This document shows positions 1 through 13,400 of a stretch of 64,000 nt of DNA, piece by piece (within the stretch, counting starts at the first letter, position 1; every line of letters begins with the position of its first letter). The stretch comes from Lentinus brumalis. Taxonomy: Eukaryota; Basidiomycota; Agaricomycetes; Polyporales; Polyporaceae. The DNA lies in assembly GCA_001792895.1 (NCBI GenBank), contig MARA01000003.1, positions 1,922,001 to 1,986,000 on the forward strand, given 5' to 3'. The notes beneath the pieces were generated by a model, which saw only the letters and a program-made list of their open reading frames with translations, searched no databases and was not told where the DNA came from. A program made the position numbers and the translations under genes.

Positions 1-926
1 AAAGTCATCGATCGTCTCCACCTTCCTCGCCCACCTGAGCTTGGGGAAGGGGCGCGGCTCGCGCTCCAGCTGCGTCCGCAGCGCGTCGACGTGGTCGCGG
101 TAGACGTGCGCGTCACCGAGCTGGATGATGAGCTCGTGTGCTTCGGTGTCCGTGACGTGCGCGACCATGTGCGTGAGGAGGGCGTACGATGCGATGTTGA
201 AGGGAATGCCCAGCCCAAGGTCGGCAGAACGCTGGTACATGAGGCATGATAGTTTCGGCTTGGAGGTGGGGTCGGACTCGGGAGGGAGCTGGACGTAGAA
301 TTGGCACATCATATGGCATGGGGGCAGGGCCATTTCAGGGATAGCTACGCAGAGGTCAGCGGGTCGGGTACCACAGCGCACGCGTGCCCATATTCGAGGC
401 TCAGGACGGAGGATCACTCACCTGCAGGGTTCCATGCACTCAAGATAATACGACGATCCGTCGGACTGTGCTTGATCTTGTCGATGCACTCCGCGAGCTG
501 GTCGACGCCCTTGCCCGTGTAGTCCGCGTCGCAGTCCTCGTACTTCGCGCCAAAGTGCCTCCACTGGAAGCCGTAGACGGGACCGAGGTCGCCTTCGCGT
601 CGATGCCCGAGCCCACGCTTCTCGAGGAACTCCTTGGACCCGTTCCCGTCCCATATCTTGACGCCCTTCGCCGAGAGCTGCTTCGCGTCTGTGCATCCGC
701 GCACGAACCATAGGAGCTCCTCGACGATGCCGCGGAGGAACGTACGCTTCGTGGTGAGCAGAGGGAGAGTCGAGTCGGCGAGGGAGAAGCGCAGGTTGGG
801 TGGAGCGAAGATGGCGAGGGTGCCCGTGCCCGTGCGATCTGGGCGAGGGTCGCCGCGGTCGAGGACGTCGCGGATGAGGTCCAGGTACTGGAGCTCGTCG
901 TGCGGACGTGTTGGGGCGGCGGACAT
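1..926 (-). CDS. CDC21: Thymidylate synthase, 3' end cut by the window
   Basis: Thymidylate synthase makes dTMP from dUMP with methylene-tetrahydrofolate. Two exons are visible on the minus strand: 926-422 and 344-1, joined across a 77-base GT-AG intron (421-345) that restores the frame through [18 protein letters not shown]. The active-site cysteine lies in the PPCH motif at the start of exon 2. Exon 1 carries the N-terminal RTGTGT loop (dUMP phosphate-binding arginine region) and the [15 protein letters not shown] motif. Exon 2 continues with [16 protein letters not shown] and GDAHVYRDH, so the catalytic core is normal; only the last few dozen residues lie beyond base 1. The start at 926 gives [15 protein letters not shown], the usual short N-terminus; an upstream in-frame Met at 1040 has no family support. 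The next gene upstream, dhc1, lies in the same direction 291 bases away. Seen directly; family identity is certain. Confidence 0.96.
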
Positions 927-1217
927 CGTGGCGGGAGGCAAGCAGGACGCGTTCTTTGGCCGTGTTGACGCGTCTGTGTGCGCGCGCGGCAGACAACGAC
1001 GAACTCGACCTGCAATTTCCTCCCAAACATCGGCGTGCAATAGTGTGGGTATACGACTACATAGTTACAAACGTATGGTAGGAAGTCATTACGGATCCGT
1101 GGATACATGCATGGATGATAGAGAAACAACGGCGACAGCAATGCGTACGTACACGACTCCGAACCCGTCCACAGAAGTGAAGATAGCCAACAGCCAACAA
1201 CGACGACCGACCGCACT

Positions 1218-4200
1218 CTAGAACCTCCGCGAGGCCCCAACGAGGCCCTCTATCGACTGGTGCTCGAGCTCATTGCGCGCCTTCAGGATCGCAGCGTGCA
1301 TCTCCTTCATCTCATTCCCGAGCTTCACCCCGAACCGGCTCAGGATATCGCGCTGCCACGCATCGTACTTTGCGTTCACGCGTGCCTGCACCTGTTCGTA
1401 GTCGATGACACACACCCCGAACGACTTCTGCGTCTCGGACGTGTCGAACGTCGACCGCGCCTTCTTGATCTCCGTGAGCAGCTGCTGCCAGTTCGCGAGC
1501 GAGTCGCCGAGCCGGTTGAAGACATATTCGGTCTCGAGGTCCCAGAGCGACTGGAACTGGAGCCACTTCGCCACGTAGTCCTTGAGCGACTGGACCTTCT
1601 GCTCAATCAACGAGAACGGCCGCTCTAATGTCGCGTCGGGGAACTTGGTGAGCTGCAAGAAAGCGTCAGCACGGGGCCGGCAGATTCATCCTGACGTAGA
1701 CGGCACATACGAGAGAGGTGTACGTGAGGTCGGTGGCCACATGCCCTTGCATCTGCAGTCCGATCTCGTACCGCGAACTCTGTATCCGTCTTATACGACA
1801 GACGATACCTTTGAGAAAAGTCAATATCAAATGCTCTCTTCTCGCTAGAAAGTCCTCACCGAGCCACTCATGCAGTTGACGGATCCACCCTTCCCGCGCG
1901 TGCTCGATTGGTGGATCGAGGAAGATGACCTGGTTCTGAATCCGGATCTCGTGGATAATGGGTGCCAGGACTAGTTGTCCCTCAGATGACTGCAGCGGCG
2001 CGAAACGGTCAGTCCTGGCAGGCGCATCAACCAAAACCAAACCAACACACCTTGTCATCCTTCGCCCGCTTGTCCCTTCGTTTGCTGTTGATGGTCACAG
2101 GTTCTCTCCGACTATCACTGTCATCCGCTCGCTCGAACTCCTGACACCAGTGGTTGATGACAGCGGTTACCCGCTGGAGGAGAATGTCCTCTATCCGCTG
2201 ATCCAGCTCTGCGACCCAGTGGTCCAGGTTCGCGTAGCCTTCCAAGTTCAGTCGGTCAATCTATGCGGGAGACCGATAAGCACCGTGTCTGGAGCAACAG
2301 TTGCAGGAATACAGACCGCCGCCTGGACTTTCCCAAGAAGCTCCCGGAAAGCATCGGATGTGTACGAACATGTCGACAACTCCTCCACCGAACGCAGGAT
2401 ATCCTTGTACAGGTCGATGACATTGTTTGTCTTGTCCTGCAAGTCCAGCAAGCCTCAGTGGATGCAGACAACGTATCATAAAATCTGACGCACCTGAAGA
2501 ATGGACACGACGCTGGCAAATTCTCTGACGAACTGGATATGGCGATTGTCGCGAGCACCATCAGTGGACACATAGCGAGCGGTATCATATTGGTTGACGA
2601 AGTAGTCCCACCGGATGTTCATGCCTGCCAACACATATGTCAGGTCTGCCGATAGCCGCCTCTTCTGCGCCATAACGCACCTTTCGTGACCATCCGCTGC
2701 GCCTCGTTCCTATACTCCGCAACAAGCCACTCGATCCCCTTGTTGTTCTCCACCAGATCCAACGTCTGCCCATACGTCCGCACCGTCTCCATCAAACTGA
2801 CCGCATGCGGGTACACCCTCTTCGCGTCCTTGGCCATATTCGTAATCGCATGTGGGACCTGGAAGTTCTGCCACAACAAGTTGCGAACCTCTTTGAACAG
2901 CGTGATGATCTGCGGGTCGAAGTTCACCGCAAGTTGGAATCCGCCCCCACGCAGGCGCACGATCTCGAATAGGCGGCCCCCCACACCCATGTCGCGTCGG
3001 TTGATGTCGTGCAGCCACGCCTCGTAGACCGGACGGACGTCAAGCTTCTTGCGGAATGCGGACGACTCGGATTGAAGCTTCTGACCCTCGGCATAGAGCT
3101 CCCAGCCCTTTCCGAGGACGTCCTCGACGCGTTTCATATACGTCTGCAGCTGCCGGTCGATTTGCCGTGCCCAGATGATGGCGCCGGATATTGGTGGGAG
3201 GTCGCGCATTTGAGACATGTGGTACGCCTCGGAGAACCGATACTGCGTTTTGAACTGCGCGTGTTTTGCGTTGTCAGACTCAGACGAATATGCGATAGTG
3301 CGTCAATATGCAGACCTTGTCGTGCAATCGCTTAATGTCCTCCTTCACGGAGTCAATCAGCTGTGTCTGATACTCTTGGATGGCACCACGGATCTAGAAG
3401 AGAAGGTTTCAGCGATGGGTAGTCGTCGAACTTGACGAGGGAAGCGTCTACCTTCGGACGGACGAATAGTGCGTTGAATTTGGAGAACACACGGAACATC
3501 TCGTTTGCATTGCGAGCAGTCCCCAGTCTGTCCCGCAACCGCGCGATGATCTGGTTCTCCACGCGAGCGACCCGCTCATTGTACGCGTTCTCAGCAGCAA
3601 CCCAGATCTCGCTGCCCTCTGCAGACAGGGTTGGTAACCAATGAGCGTCAGTCACGCATAATGCTCACCTGTCGAGACGTCAAGGACATCTATGCGCTTC
3701 ATGACTTCGTACGCCTCCTTGACTTCCGCTTCCATGTCCATCCCGCCTATCTCGGTCCCCACGCTGCCCAAGCCCTTCGTGGGCCCGGTCATCACCGCGA
3801 GCTGCTCGTGCTGCTTCCGCCAATCGCGCAGGTAGCGGATCCGGTCCTGCAGCTTCGCGTGCGCGGGGATCACCTTGATGGGTATGAACTTCTCCTGGCG
3901 CTTGCGCGTGACCTCACGCGCGACGTTGGTGAACTCTTTCATATGGTCGTCCCATGTACGGAAGATGGCCATCGTCTGCGAGAGGAGCCGCTCGAAGGTC
4001 TCGTACGGAGTGTAAAGCAGTCGGTGCGAGGTCAGCACACGCAGGAGCTGGTCGTTGAAGTCGCGCGAGATAGCTTCGACGAGGGGAGGGCACGTCGAAT
4101 CGGGTAGGGCGAGAGCTTCAGCTTCCGGTTGATGTGACCAAAAATGAGGACGACTGCCTCTTGGATCTTGTCCAGGTCGGTCGCAGAGAGCAGCTCGTTG

Positions 4201-5407
4201 AGAGGGAAGTCCTTCATGAGCTGGTTGTACTTGTGCACTGCAGGGGCGCGTGTTTGAGGAGGACATAGAGGAAAACTCACCCGAGCGACTCACCCGTGTC
4301 CGTCGCGTCTTTGAGACCAGTATCTGCGCCGAAACTGACGGTGGCGTGAAAACGCTTCGCATTGCGCAGACAATCCATAACCATGTTGACTTCGTCGCTC
4401 CGGAGTTGTGCCTCAATACCCTCGAGCGCGCGTTCCAAGCTAAGCCAGAAATTGATTTCCTGGGATGCGGTACCGGAGGAAACGTCGCGGGTGAGTTTGG
4501 TGACGGTCTGGATAGACTTGATCCATTGGTTGACGTGACTCTGGAGGGTGTTGAGGAAGGAGCTGTCATTGAGGGTCTTGGTGGGGATGTCGGACAGGCT
4601 AGGTCTTGAGCCATTTGCGCGTGCTTGCTCGACTATGCGTTGAATGAGAGGATGGATGATGAGATGAGTCTCGGGAATTTCGACATTCTGCTGAAGATGG
4701 AGCAAGGAGAGCTCCAGTTCTGCAAACTTCTTCTTCGTGACAGGAATACCTGGATCTCTGGATGAGGTGACGCGTCAACTTGAAGAGATGCACGGCAACT
4801 GACCCATCTTGCCGTCGCCATCCTTGCCTCCGCCTCTTGCGCCGACGAAGGCTTCAAAGTAGGGTTTCATTACGCAGCTGATGACAGCATGCAGACTCTC
4901 GTAAGGTGTCTCATCGCTGCCAAGTAGATTGAGAATATATAGTTGAGAGGCCAGAGGGGACGTTGGGTCGAGTATTGGCCCGTGTTTGATGATAGCAACA
5001 GTCATGGCATGAGAGGGGTCGTAAGTGAGATTTTGCGTGAGCTTGTAGGAGTAGGTCGGCGGGGCGTCCTCGCCTGTACGAGTTCAGTGTGCGATCGCGT
5101 GAAGAGGGCAGGGGGACTGACTTTCTTGTTCGTCCTTCTTCTTGACGACATAGACTACGCCGCCACCCTCGCCTGCAAAACGCGCTACCCGGGCGGGGAA
5201 GTCCTCGTCAAAGATTGATTCCAGCTCTTCTGGCGAGGCACCAAAAATTGGAGGAAGGAGAGAGAGAAGATATGAACGAAAGACTGCGGGATCGAAGGAG
5301 ATGGCGGGCTCGGAGATGGCGTCGTGGAGGTCGCCGTTGCCGTTGACGGCGCCGTTTGTGCGACCGACGCCGTTTGTGACGGCGAGGGGCGATTCCACGC
5401 CGGCCAT
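1218..5407 (-). CDS. dhc1: Cytoplasmic dynein heavy chain, N-terminal (tail) gene of a split heavy chain
   Basis: This gene encodes roughly 1,200 residues in many exons and matches only the tail (DHC_N1 region) of cytoplasmic dynein 1 heavy chain, which dimerises and binds intermediate chains. The start at 5407 ([10 protein letters not shown]) opens a low-complexity leader followed by [20 protein letters not shown]. The last exon (about 1658-1218) contains [20 protein letters not shown] and [20 protein letters not shown], conserved in dynein, and then stops (TAG 1220-1218) right after LEHQSIEG with a short unconserved tail LVGASRRF. No linker, AAA ring or microtubule-binding stalk follows: the 290 bases downstream are non-coding and then comes thymidylate synthase. 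In Agaricomycetes (Schizophyllum commune) the heavy chain is known to be made from two genes, dhc1 and dhc2; the motor half is expected elsewhere. Internal exon borders were not all fixed. Confidence 0.9.
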
Positions 5408-5696
5408 GGTGGATGTCTGCGTCGGCGGAGGAGGTTGTGGCAGGAAAGAGAGCCTGAAACGGACAAGTCCAGCAACGCGTCCGGCCACAGGCGCCGTGTG
5501 CTGCTCTCCCCCGTCCTCCGCTCTCCTCCGTCTCTCAACTCTCCAAGTCACCTGTACACGCGACCATCTCGGAAAGATCAGTCTATATCTCCCGGAATAT
5601 ACACTCAGGCAGCACCTCGCCCGTCACAGCACGCAAGGACACGCCCTTCAAGGCCGACTTGCATAGCCTTGCATCCGTACCTCGGGACATCCGACG

Positions 5697-8600
5697 ATGG
5701 CACAAGCACCGACGGCAAGTGCGCCGCCAGCGGTGAGTGCATCTTCAGGACCTCCACTCATTGTCTGACGGGCATTTGCAGTGGAGGCAGTTCGTGTTCT
5801 TCGACGTTGTCCCTGTCAAGGACATACATGACCTGGGGAGCGCACCTGAGGTGTTCAGGGTAAATCATCACCTACCTCCCTCTCCCTCTGCGCCCTTGAC
5901 CAATGATGCAGAAAACACCAGAAATATCGACCATTGTCGCGTCCTCTGTTGGGCTCGTAGTCGCAGACATCCATGGAAGCGTATACCTCGTCAACCGCGA
6001 CTTCGAGATCGCCAAGAGCTGGATCGCGCATACCGGCGGTCGAGTTACGCACATGGCGGAGCGGAGGGGCATTCTCATCACACTCGGGGTACGTCAACCA
6101 GTGCCAACTCGTCGGCCACCTACTGAACGCCTCACCTCAGGAAGAGGACGCCGCACGACACCCCTTCCTCAAGGTATGGGTCCTGCAAACCTTTGACAAG
6201 AAGACCGGCACACCCCTCCTACTCCGCTCAGTGAAGGTCCAGAGCGGGAATCGCCCACATCCGGTACGTCTTACAGCACTATGCGTATCTCCACTCTGAC
6301 GGCTCCCGCCAAGGTGTCCACGATCGCCCTATCAGCAACCCTCTCTTACCTGGCTATCGGCCTCGGAGACGGCACTGTCATCCTCTACCGCCACCTCGAC
6401 CAATCCATCTACTCCACGTCTGGCTCCCTCAGCACCCTCCCCAAGCCGCGTGTCATCCACGAGTCCCCCACAGAGCCGATCACAGGTCTCGGCTTCCGCG
6501 AACCTACAGAAGATACCCCGAATGTCTACCTCTTTATCGTCACGACGAACAGGACGCTGTGCTACCAGGCTTCAGGGAAAGGTAGTGGCGGGACTCCCAC
6601 AGTCGTGGACGAGATAGGTGCCGGCCTTGGCTGCGCGACCATGGACTGGAAAGCGCGCGAGATCGTCATCGCTCGGGACGAGGCGATCTACCTCTGTGGG
6701 ACCGAGAGCCGAGGGGCGTGCTATGCGTACGAAGGTGCGCCCATGTATGAGCTCTTGGCCCGAGTGCAGGCCACTCATCACACAGGGTAGGTCTCAAGTC
6801 CAGGATACACACTCACCGCAACTACATCGTCATCGTATCTCCACCGTTCACCCCGAGTGCCTCTGCAGCATCCGCAACGGTGCGAAACTTTGTCGCCAAG
6901 AGTGTCGCGCCCTCGGGATCGGAGATCGCGAAAGTGACCGTGTTTGACCCCGAGAACAAGTTCGTAGCACACTCCGGCACCTTCACCGAAGGCATCCGCG
7001 AGGTGTTCTCGTCGTGGGGCAAGCTGTACGTCCTCTCGAATGACGGCAAGGTTCGCTCCTCTGTATAGGATGAAGACTTCTCGACTCACTGCCCTCTAGC
7101 TCATGTGTCTCGAGGAGAAGCCGACGTCCGAGAAGCTGGACATGCTGTACCGGAAGGGTCTTTACCTGCTCGCCCTCAATATTGCCGAGACGCAGAAGCT
7201 TGACGAGGCCCACATTGCCGACATTCATAAGCAATACGGTGACCATCTCTATACGAAGGGTGATTACGACGGCGCAATGCAGCAGTATATACAGACCATT
7301 CGCTACGTGCAACCCAGTTACGTGATCCGCAAGGTTCGTTACGGCCTCCTAGTTGGTATAGCCACGCTTTGATACTGACGCGTCGCAGTTCCTAGACGCC
7401 CAGCGAATACACAATCTCGTCACGTATCTACAAGAGCTCCATTCACTTGGTCTGGCGAATTCGGATCACACTACACTCCTCCTGAACACCTATACCAAGT
7501 TGAAGGATGTATCCCGCCTGGACAGCTTTATCAAGCGCGAGTCGCTGCGTGTAACTGGGGAAGAGGGGAAGGACGAGCTTCCCTTCGACCTCGACACAGC
7601 GATCCGCGTGTGTCGGCAAGCAGGCTACTTCGAACACGCTTCCTACCTCGCCAAGAAGTATGAACGGCACGAGGACTACCTGCGAATACAGATCGAGGAC
7701 GCTGGGAACTACAAAGATGCCCTCATGTACCTCAGGCGTCTCGGAGCAGAGGCGGTAGGTGAACTTGCAGTCAATTTCTTCCAGTTGCGCTCATTCTACG
7801 TGTGTCATGATAGGCCGAGAGCAATCTCGCGCGATACGGACGTGCTTTGCTTGACAACCTTCCCGAGGAGACAACGGATCTCCTGATTGACCTATGCACG
7901 AGTCTGGCACCTCTCAGCATCGAGCCCGAAGAAGTCGACGCTGCTGCGCCTGGGAAACAACCACCGGGAGGCCCATCCTACCTATCTTATCTGGCCCTGA
8001 ACCGCGCGCCCGCTGCCAGCACGTCCTCTCCGGTGGACAACGTGCCAACACCCACAGCGGCGCTGCCGACCCCTGCAAGGCCTTCAGAAGCCAAGCGCCG
8101 TGACTCTATGTTTGATGGTTCACGAACGTCGAACTCACCGCCCGGCACACCCACCACTGCCACCCCCGCAAAGGCCCGTGCAAACAGCATCAAGCGCCCT
8201 TCGCCACGTCTCTACTTCGCGCACTTTGTTGACCATACCGAGCACTTCGTGCGTTTCCTCGAGACCGTCGCCCGCAAACGCTGGGGCCAGGCCCTGGAGA
8301 ATGCGTCCGAGCCGCTGCCCGTTGAATCCGACCCAAACGCTGATGAGCAAGCCGAGAAGCGTGACCAAGTCGCCGTGTGGAACACGCTCTTCGAGCTGTA
8401 CCTCTCCCACCCGCCATCCTCCTCCGCGAGCCCGAACTCGAAGGCGCTCGCGCTCCTCCAGAACACGACGCTCCCCTACGACCCGACGCACGCACTGATA
8501 CTCTGCTCGACACGCGGCTTCACAGCTGGGCTCGTGCTCCTCTGGGAGCGCATGGGCATGCACGAAGACGTCGTGCGCTTCTTCATGGACCGGCACCACG

Positions 8601-9380
8601 ACGGCGACGCAGACGCGAGCAGTGAGGTCGTTCGCCGCGTGCGGCAGTACGGTGCAGGCCGCCCACAGTTGTATCCACTCGTCTTGCGTTTCCTCACGAG
8701 CACCCCGGCCCTGCTCGCGAAGCACCGCGACGACGTCGCGGACGTACTCCGAGTGATCGACGAGGAGAAGATCATGCCGCCCGTGAGCGTCGTGCAAGTG
8801 CTGAGCCGGAACGGAGTTGCGAGCGTCGGGCTGGTCAAGGAGTGGCTCATGGCGCGCATTCAGAGTGCACGGCAGGAAGTCGACACAGTGAGTTCCTTCG
8901 GGCGGCCGCTCGCATCATGGGTGCTGACGAGCATTCATGATAGGACCAACAGCTCATCGCCTCGTATCGGACAGAGACCCAGGCGAAACTGCGCCAGGTC
9001 CAGGAGCTCTCGGACCCCGACCACCCGCGTGTCTTCCACGTCACTCAGTGTTCAGCATGTCAAGGCGGGCTGGACCTCCCGGCCGTGCACTTCATGTGCA
9101 ACCACAGCTACCACCAACGGTGCGTCTCGGGCATTGTCCGACTCGTGAGCCATCACTGATGCAAGCCTGACACAGCTGCCTGGCGGAGAACGAGACGGAA
9201 TGCCCGAACTGCGCGCGTGAGCACGGCATGATCAGGGAGATCCGGCGGAACAACGAGCGGCTGGCGGACCAGCACGACCTGTTCCTGTCCGAGGTGCGCG
9301 AGGGCGGGTTCAGTGCGCTCGCGAGCGGGTTCAGCCGGGGCACGCTGAACTTGTCCAGGGTGGACGATGTAGTGGCATGA
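5697..9380 (+). CDS. VPS11: Vacuolar sorting protein Vps11/Pep5 (HOPS/CORVET core, RING-H2)
   Basis: Vps11 is a core subunit of the HOPS and CORVET tethering complexes at the vacuole and endosome. The start at 5697 gives MAQAPTASAPPA; a short intron then leads to WRQFVFFDVVPVKD, the start of the N-terminal beta-propeller. The middle holds the clathrin-type alpha-solenoid (KGLYLLALNIAETQKLDEAH; YGDHLYTKGDYDGAMQQYIQ; YEDYL-like helices near 7680). A Ser/Pro/Thr-rich insert lies around 7950-8170. The C-terminus is a RING-H2 finger, CSACQGGLDLPAVHFMCNHS then YHQRC and CPNC, interrupted by an intron near 9125-9176, and ends GFSRGTLNLSRVDDVVA with TGA at 9378-9380. Length (about 1,000 residues) and domain order are those of the family. 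It is divergent from dhc1 with a 289-base gap. Confidence 0.93.
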
Positions 9381-10139
9381 TGTTTGTTCTCTCATTCTCA
9401 TTGTCGCGGTGCTTGTCTTTCAATGCGAGCTGCAAAATTCTTGATCTGCACCAAGTGGGTGCTTCGTCAGTGTGCATGCGCACACGACACAATACGAGTC
9501 AAGTCCTGCAAGAATCAAATACAGTTTGAACGACAACTTGGCATTACTTTTGATACAGGCAGGATGTCCGAGCTTGCCCCAGCAGAAGTAACTTGCTCGT
9601 GTATAGCATTTGCAAGAGATCCGCCGCGAAATGGCATGTCGAATACTACTGTAGTAGCATGCGTGCAGTATGCTGACTCTGCCAGAGCCCTCGGGTGTCA
9701 TGCGCAACATCTTGATTGCTGTCGTCGACATGAGCACCTTCCCGAGCCGGCTGGTATCGAGATTTGACTCTCTGTAGATGCGCGAATCCGCCGGGATACT
9801 ATGCTGAGGCCGACCAAGGCGATGCGCGATGTCCAAGAACCAGGTGCAGGTGGTGAGATCAATGCGACGAGCTGGCTGTGGAACATGGTGAAGATCTCCC
9901 GCACTTCTGCGCACGCGGGATACGTTCGCGGATGTGTGCAGAAAGGAAAGAGGTGATTGAAAAGTAGACTGCAGAGTCGGCGCGACTGGGATGTGCACAT
10001 TGAAGCCGCATGACTCCCGTTTGCGCACTCTGCGAGATTCGGATGTTCATATGCGCGTGGATGCGTCCAGACTTGTGCCGATACACTTGCTGCGGCGTCA
10101 TGCGTAGTATGTGTTATTCCTCGTTCATGGAAGTCCTCT
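9381..10139. other. Intergenic region downstream of VPS11
   Basis: About 760 bases with no recognisable gene. Open frames here (for example on the minus strand at 9420-10028) lack family motifs and look fortuitous. Its right end meets the outer limit of the inverted duplicated block, so the block appears to have been inserted into the space between the 3' ends of VPS11 and the tyrosyl-tRNA synthetase gene. Confidence 0.6.
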
Positions 10140-10402
10140 TGAGGCATCATATGGCTGTCTTTGCGACTATCCGCCAGTTCGTCGACCCGGTCGGGGCCAT
10201 CGCGGTCATTCTGCTCAACGCAGGCGGGCACACATATGTAGTCACAGCGCGAGAATGGATAGCATAAACAGCAACAATCACAGAAAGTGGTATATGTAGA
10301 ACAATGCAACAATACAATGAAGAAAGAGCAGGCGAGAACACTGACCGCGACGGCATCAAACGGACTACTTAGTGCTGGCGTTCCGACTCAGACACAGTCT
10401 TG

Positions 10403-13400
10403 CTATGAACGGCGAGTCCGTCGACCTCCGTTCTTCTTTGGCGTGGCCTGGCTCGCCGCGGCGCGTCGCCGTGTCGCAGGCTTGTTCGCAGTCTGTGTCT
10501 TGTCCGCAGTAGTAGAACGAGTCCTGCCGCCCCGTTTCGGTGCAGGGGCGCCCGATGCGCCGGCTTGCGCAACGGTCGGGCTGGTCTTTGGCACTGGCAG
10601 CTTGCCGGTCTTGCTGCGAGTGACCCGCATAGAGGCCTGGACGACCGTGGCAGCCGGTCTGGTCGAAGGAGCGGCAGCCGTAGGAGCAAGAGCAGCGGCA
10701 GCGATGTTGGCAGCGCTGCGACTGCGGGTGACTCGGCGCATTGGAAGGTCCGCAAACGCAGGTTCGTCCGTATCGCATGCCTGCACACCCGGGTCCCGAC
10801 GAAGCCGCTTGGCGGGCCTTTCGACAGGCTCGTCGGGGTCCATCTGCTCCGCCTCCGCCTCCGGTGCGGGTGCGGGGAGGTCCTCTGCCTCGTGGTCCGA
10901 GTGGGCGTCGTCGGGCACGTCATGCGCCGAATCGATTTCCTCGAGCTCGTCGTTCTCCTCCGCGTCAGGCATCAGAACGTCCTCCGGGTCATCGACTGGA
11001 GGAAGGGGATCAACCCCGTGCTTGGGCGCACCCACAGCGGCTGATGCTTGACTCCTCCGAGGAGCCTTCTTGGTGCGAGACTCAGGAACCAGCCGATCGG
11101 GAACGACGTCCGCGTCCGGCCACTTCTGTGAGGAGGCGTACATGTAAAAAATGCGTGCGATCGCATTATGGGACTTCAGCGCTTCCACATTGTCGTATTG
11201 CTGCGGGGTAGGGGGCGCCATCGGGTCAGGTGCCTCTGCCGTCTCGAGGTTCGGCGACTCCGCCTCGAGCATGTCCTCTGGTCGACCTTCGAACGCCTCC
11301 CAACTGGCTGAAGAGGGAATTGTAGGTAACTCTTGCGGCGGCGCGCCACTCGACTCCTTCGGGGCGGCCTCCCAACTGGCAATGTGGTAGCGAGAATGAA
11401 AGATGGCGAGAAGCTTCGAGATGAGCTTGTTCAGGGGGTGCTCCTGCGTGATCGTGCCATCGGGAGTGGAGAACACAATACGTCGGGTAGTGCCCTTGAG
11501 GGTCTGCCCGTCAATGATGGACTGTTGCTTGGCGCTGGGGCATGCAGCCTGTTGGTGCTCGTAATCGTACGCGCAACCTGCGAAGTAAGCGTTCAAGAAC
11601 TCTTGGACGTCCTTGATGGACTTCAAGCTGCTGTTGACGCGCCGAATGCCTCCGTAGATCAGGACATGCAAGAACGACTCAAGATCGTCGGCAATGGTCG
11701 TCGGCATGGTGGGGTTGAGGAGGAGTATGCCGACATAAAATGCCAGGTACCCTGAACAATATGTGAGAACAGGGATATGAATGGGGTGGAGAAACATACT
11801 GTGCGTTGAGGCTGCCTGGCCCCCTTGGTGCTAAAGTGCTTTGCAAGCTCCCAATCCGCGAGCAAGCCTCTCCAGTAGATGACATGCCGACCGTCCGATA
11901 AGCGTACGATCTTCGGGTAGATCAACATGTTACCGGCGCTGATGTCTCGGTGTATATACCCGCATTTCGCGTAGGCCGCTGCGTGCGCTGGAGGAACTAT
12001 CAGCACACAATCTCAGAAAGCATATCGCAAATCGCTCACCGCGTATACATTCATAGAGGATGCGCACATACTGTCGACTGCTTGTGAAAGCGGTCAGAGG
12101 AAGGCAGACCTCCTGAACGACCAGTCGGGTGTGGATCATGTGCCGCAGACCGTCTCCCATCTTGGGCTTGTCTAAGAAGATCTCATACGACCGCTTGACA
12201 CCGCGGGCCCCTGTGGTGGGTGGCGGAGGTGCAGTAACGTTCGAGGGAACCCAAGCATTGAGCTTGGTCGCCGACTTCCCAGCCGGGTCTGTCGGGCCTG
12301 CCTTGGGCGGACCATCACCCAAGGATTCCGGCACTTGACCTGGATCTGATACTGTCGGCCTCGTGTTAGGCTTCTCGGGCGGGTGGTACTCTGCGTCCTT
12401 CACGAACGTCGTGAGCTTCTCCTGGATCTTTGATAGCGGCGGAACAGTGGCTCATATGGTGGGAGTGTGGTGTCGACTTTCTTCGGGCCCCCGGACGATA
12501 TTGGGAGGCCCCTGTAATCTGCTCGCCGAACCCGGGCTCTGTATGCAAGACGTCACCGTATCGGACGATGGTTGGAACGTTCTCGACGCCGTTTGCGTTG
12601 AGCTTGGCGAGGATGTCGGCCTCCTTCTCAAGCCCCGTGTAGTTTGGCCGCCAGCAGTCCTTCAAGAAGACGAACCGCTGAGTCTTCCACTCCAGAGCGA
12701 CATAACCACGAGTGCCCCGCCCGACCATGCCGAAACCGAGGAAGATGTGCTTCGCGACGAGGTACTCTTGGCCATCGACGAGAAGGCGATATCGAGGCCA
12801 GCCCTTTACGAGCGACTCGCGGAACATCTCGCGGATGTGCGACAAGACAGGAATCACGAGCGGTGTCTTCTTGTGGCCGGAACAGACGCAGGTAGGGTCG
12901 TCATGCAGGCGCGCACGGCGGTCATGGGACAGCGATCCAAAGGTGGTGCCCGGCTTCTTGAAGACATCGTGGATGCGACCGTTGATTAGGCCTTCAGCCG
13001 ACTTCAGATCGCGCTTGTCGTCGATGGCGAGTAAATCCATGCGCTGCCAGCCGCACGAATCCTTCACTAGACGGACAGCGCTCGTGTCGAACCCAGCTGA
13101 GCACGGCTGAGCTTCGAGAAGGCGTGCAGCACTGAGAGAAGGGCCCTTGCACCATAAGGAGTGCGGCAGTAGTTGATGGCCTCCGTGACCACCACGCCGG
13201 AGCGGTCCCAGCGCATGACGCGGAATATGTCCGAGTTGACGAGCAGGATGAAGACCGTGCACCGGTGTTGGTAAGCGAACACACGTTCAGCATACGACAT
13301 GAGCTGTCCACGAACGGCGATCCGGGTCTTCGCTAACGCGTCGGGGCCATTGAGAGGGGAGTCATCGAATGGGTCGTTCTTGGTCCCCCAGCTTTGAACT

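Noticed and set aside
8135..8797. 220-codon open frame on the minus strand inside VPS11
   Set aside because: It is antisense to well-conserved VPS11 coding sequence in a GC-rich gene and has no family motifs.
10287..11051. 254-codon plus-strand open frame rich in Ser/Ala/Arg
   Set aside because: It is the complement of the acidic, Ala-rich C-terminal tail of the FunK1 copy; the same shadow occurs at 38621-39322.
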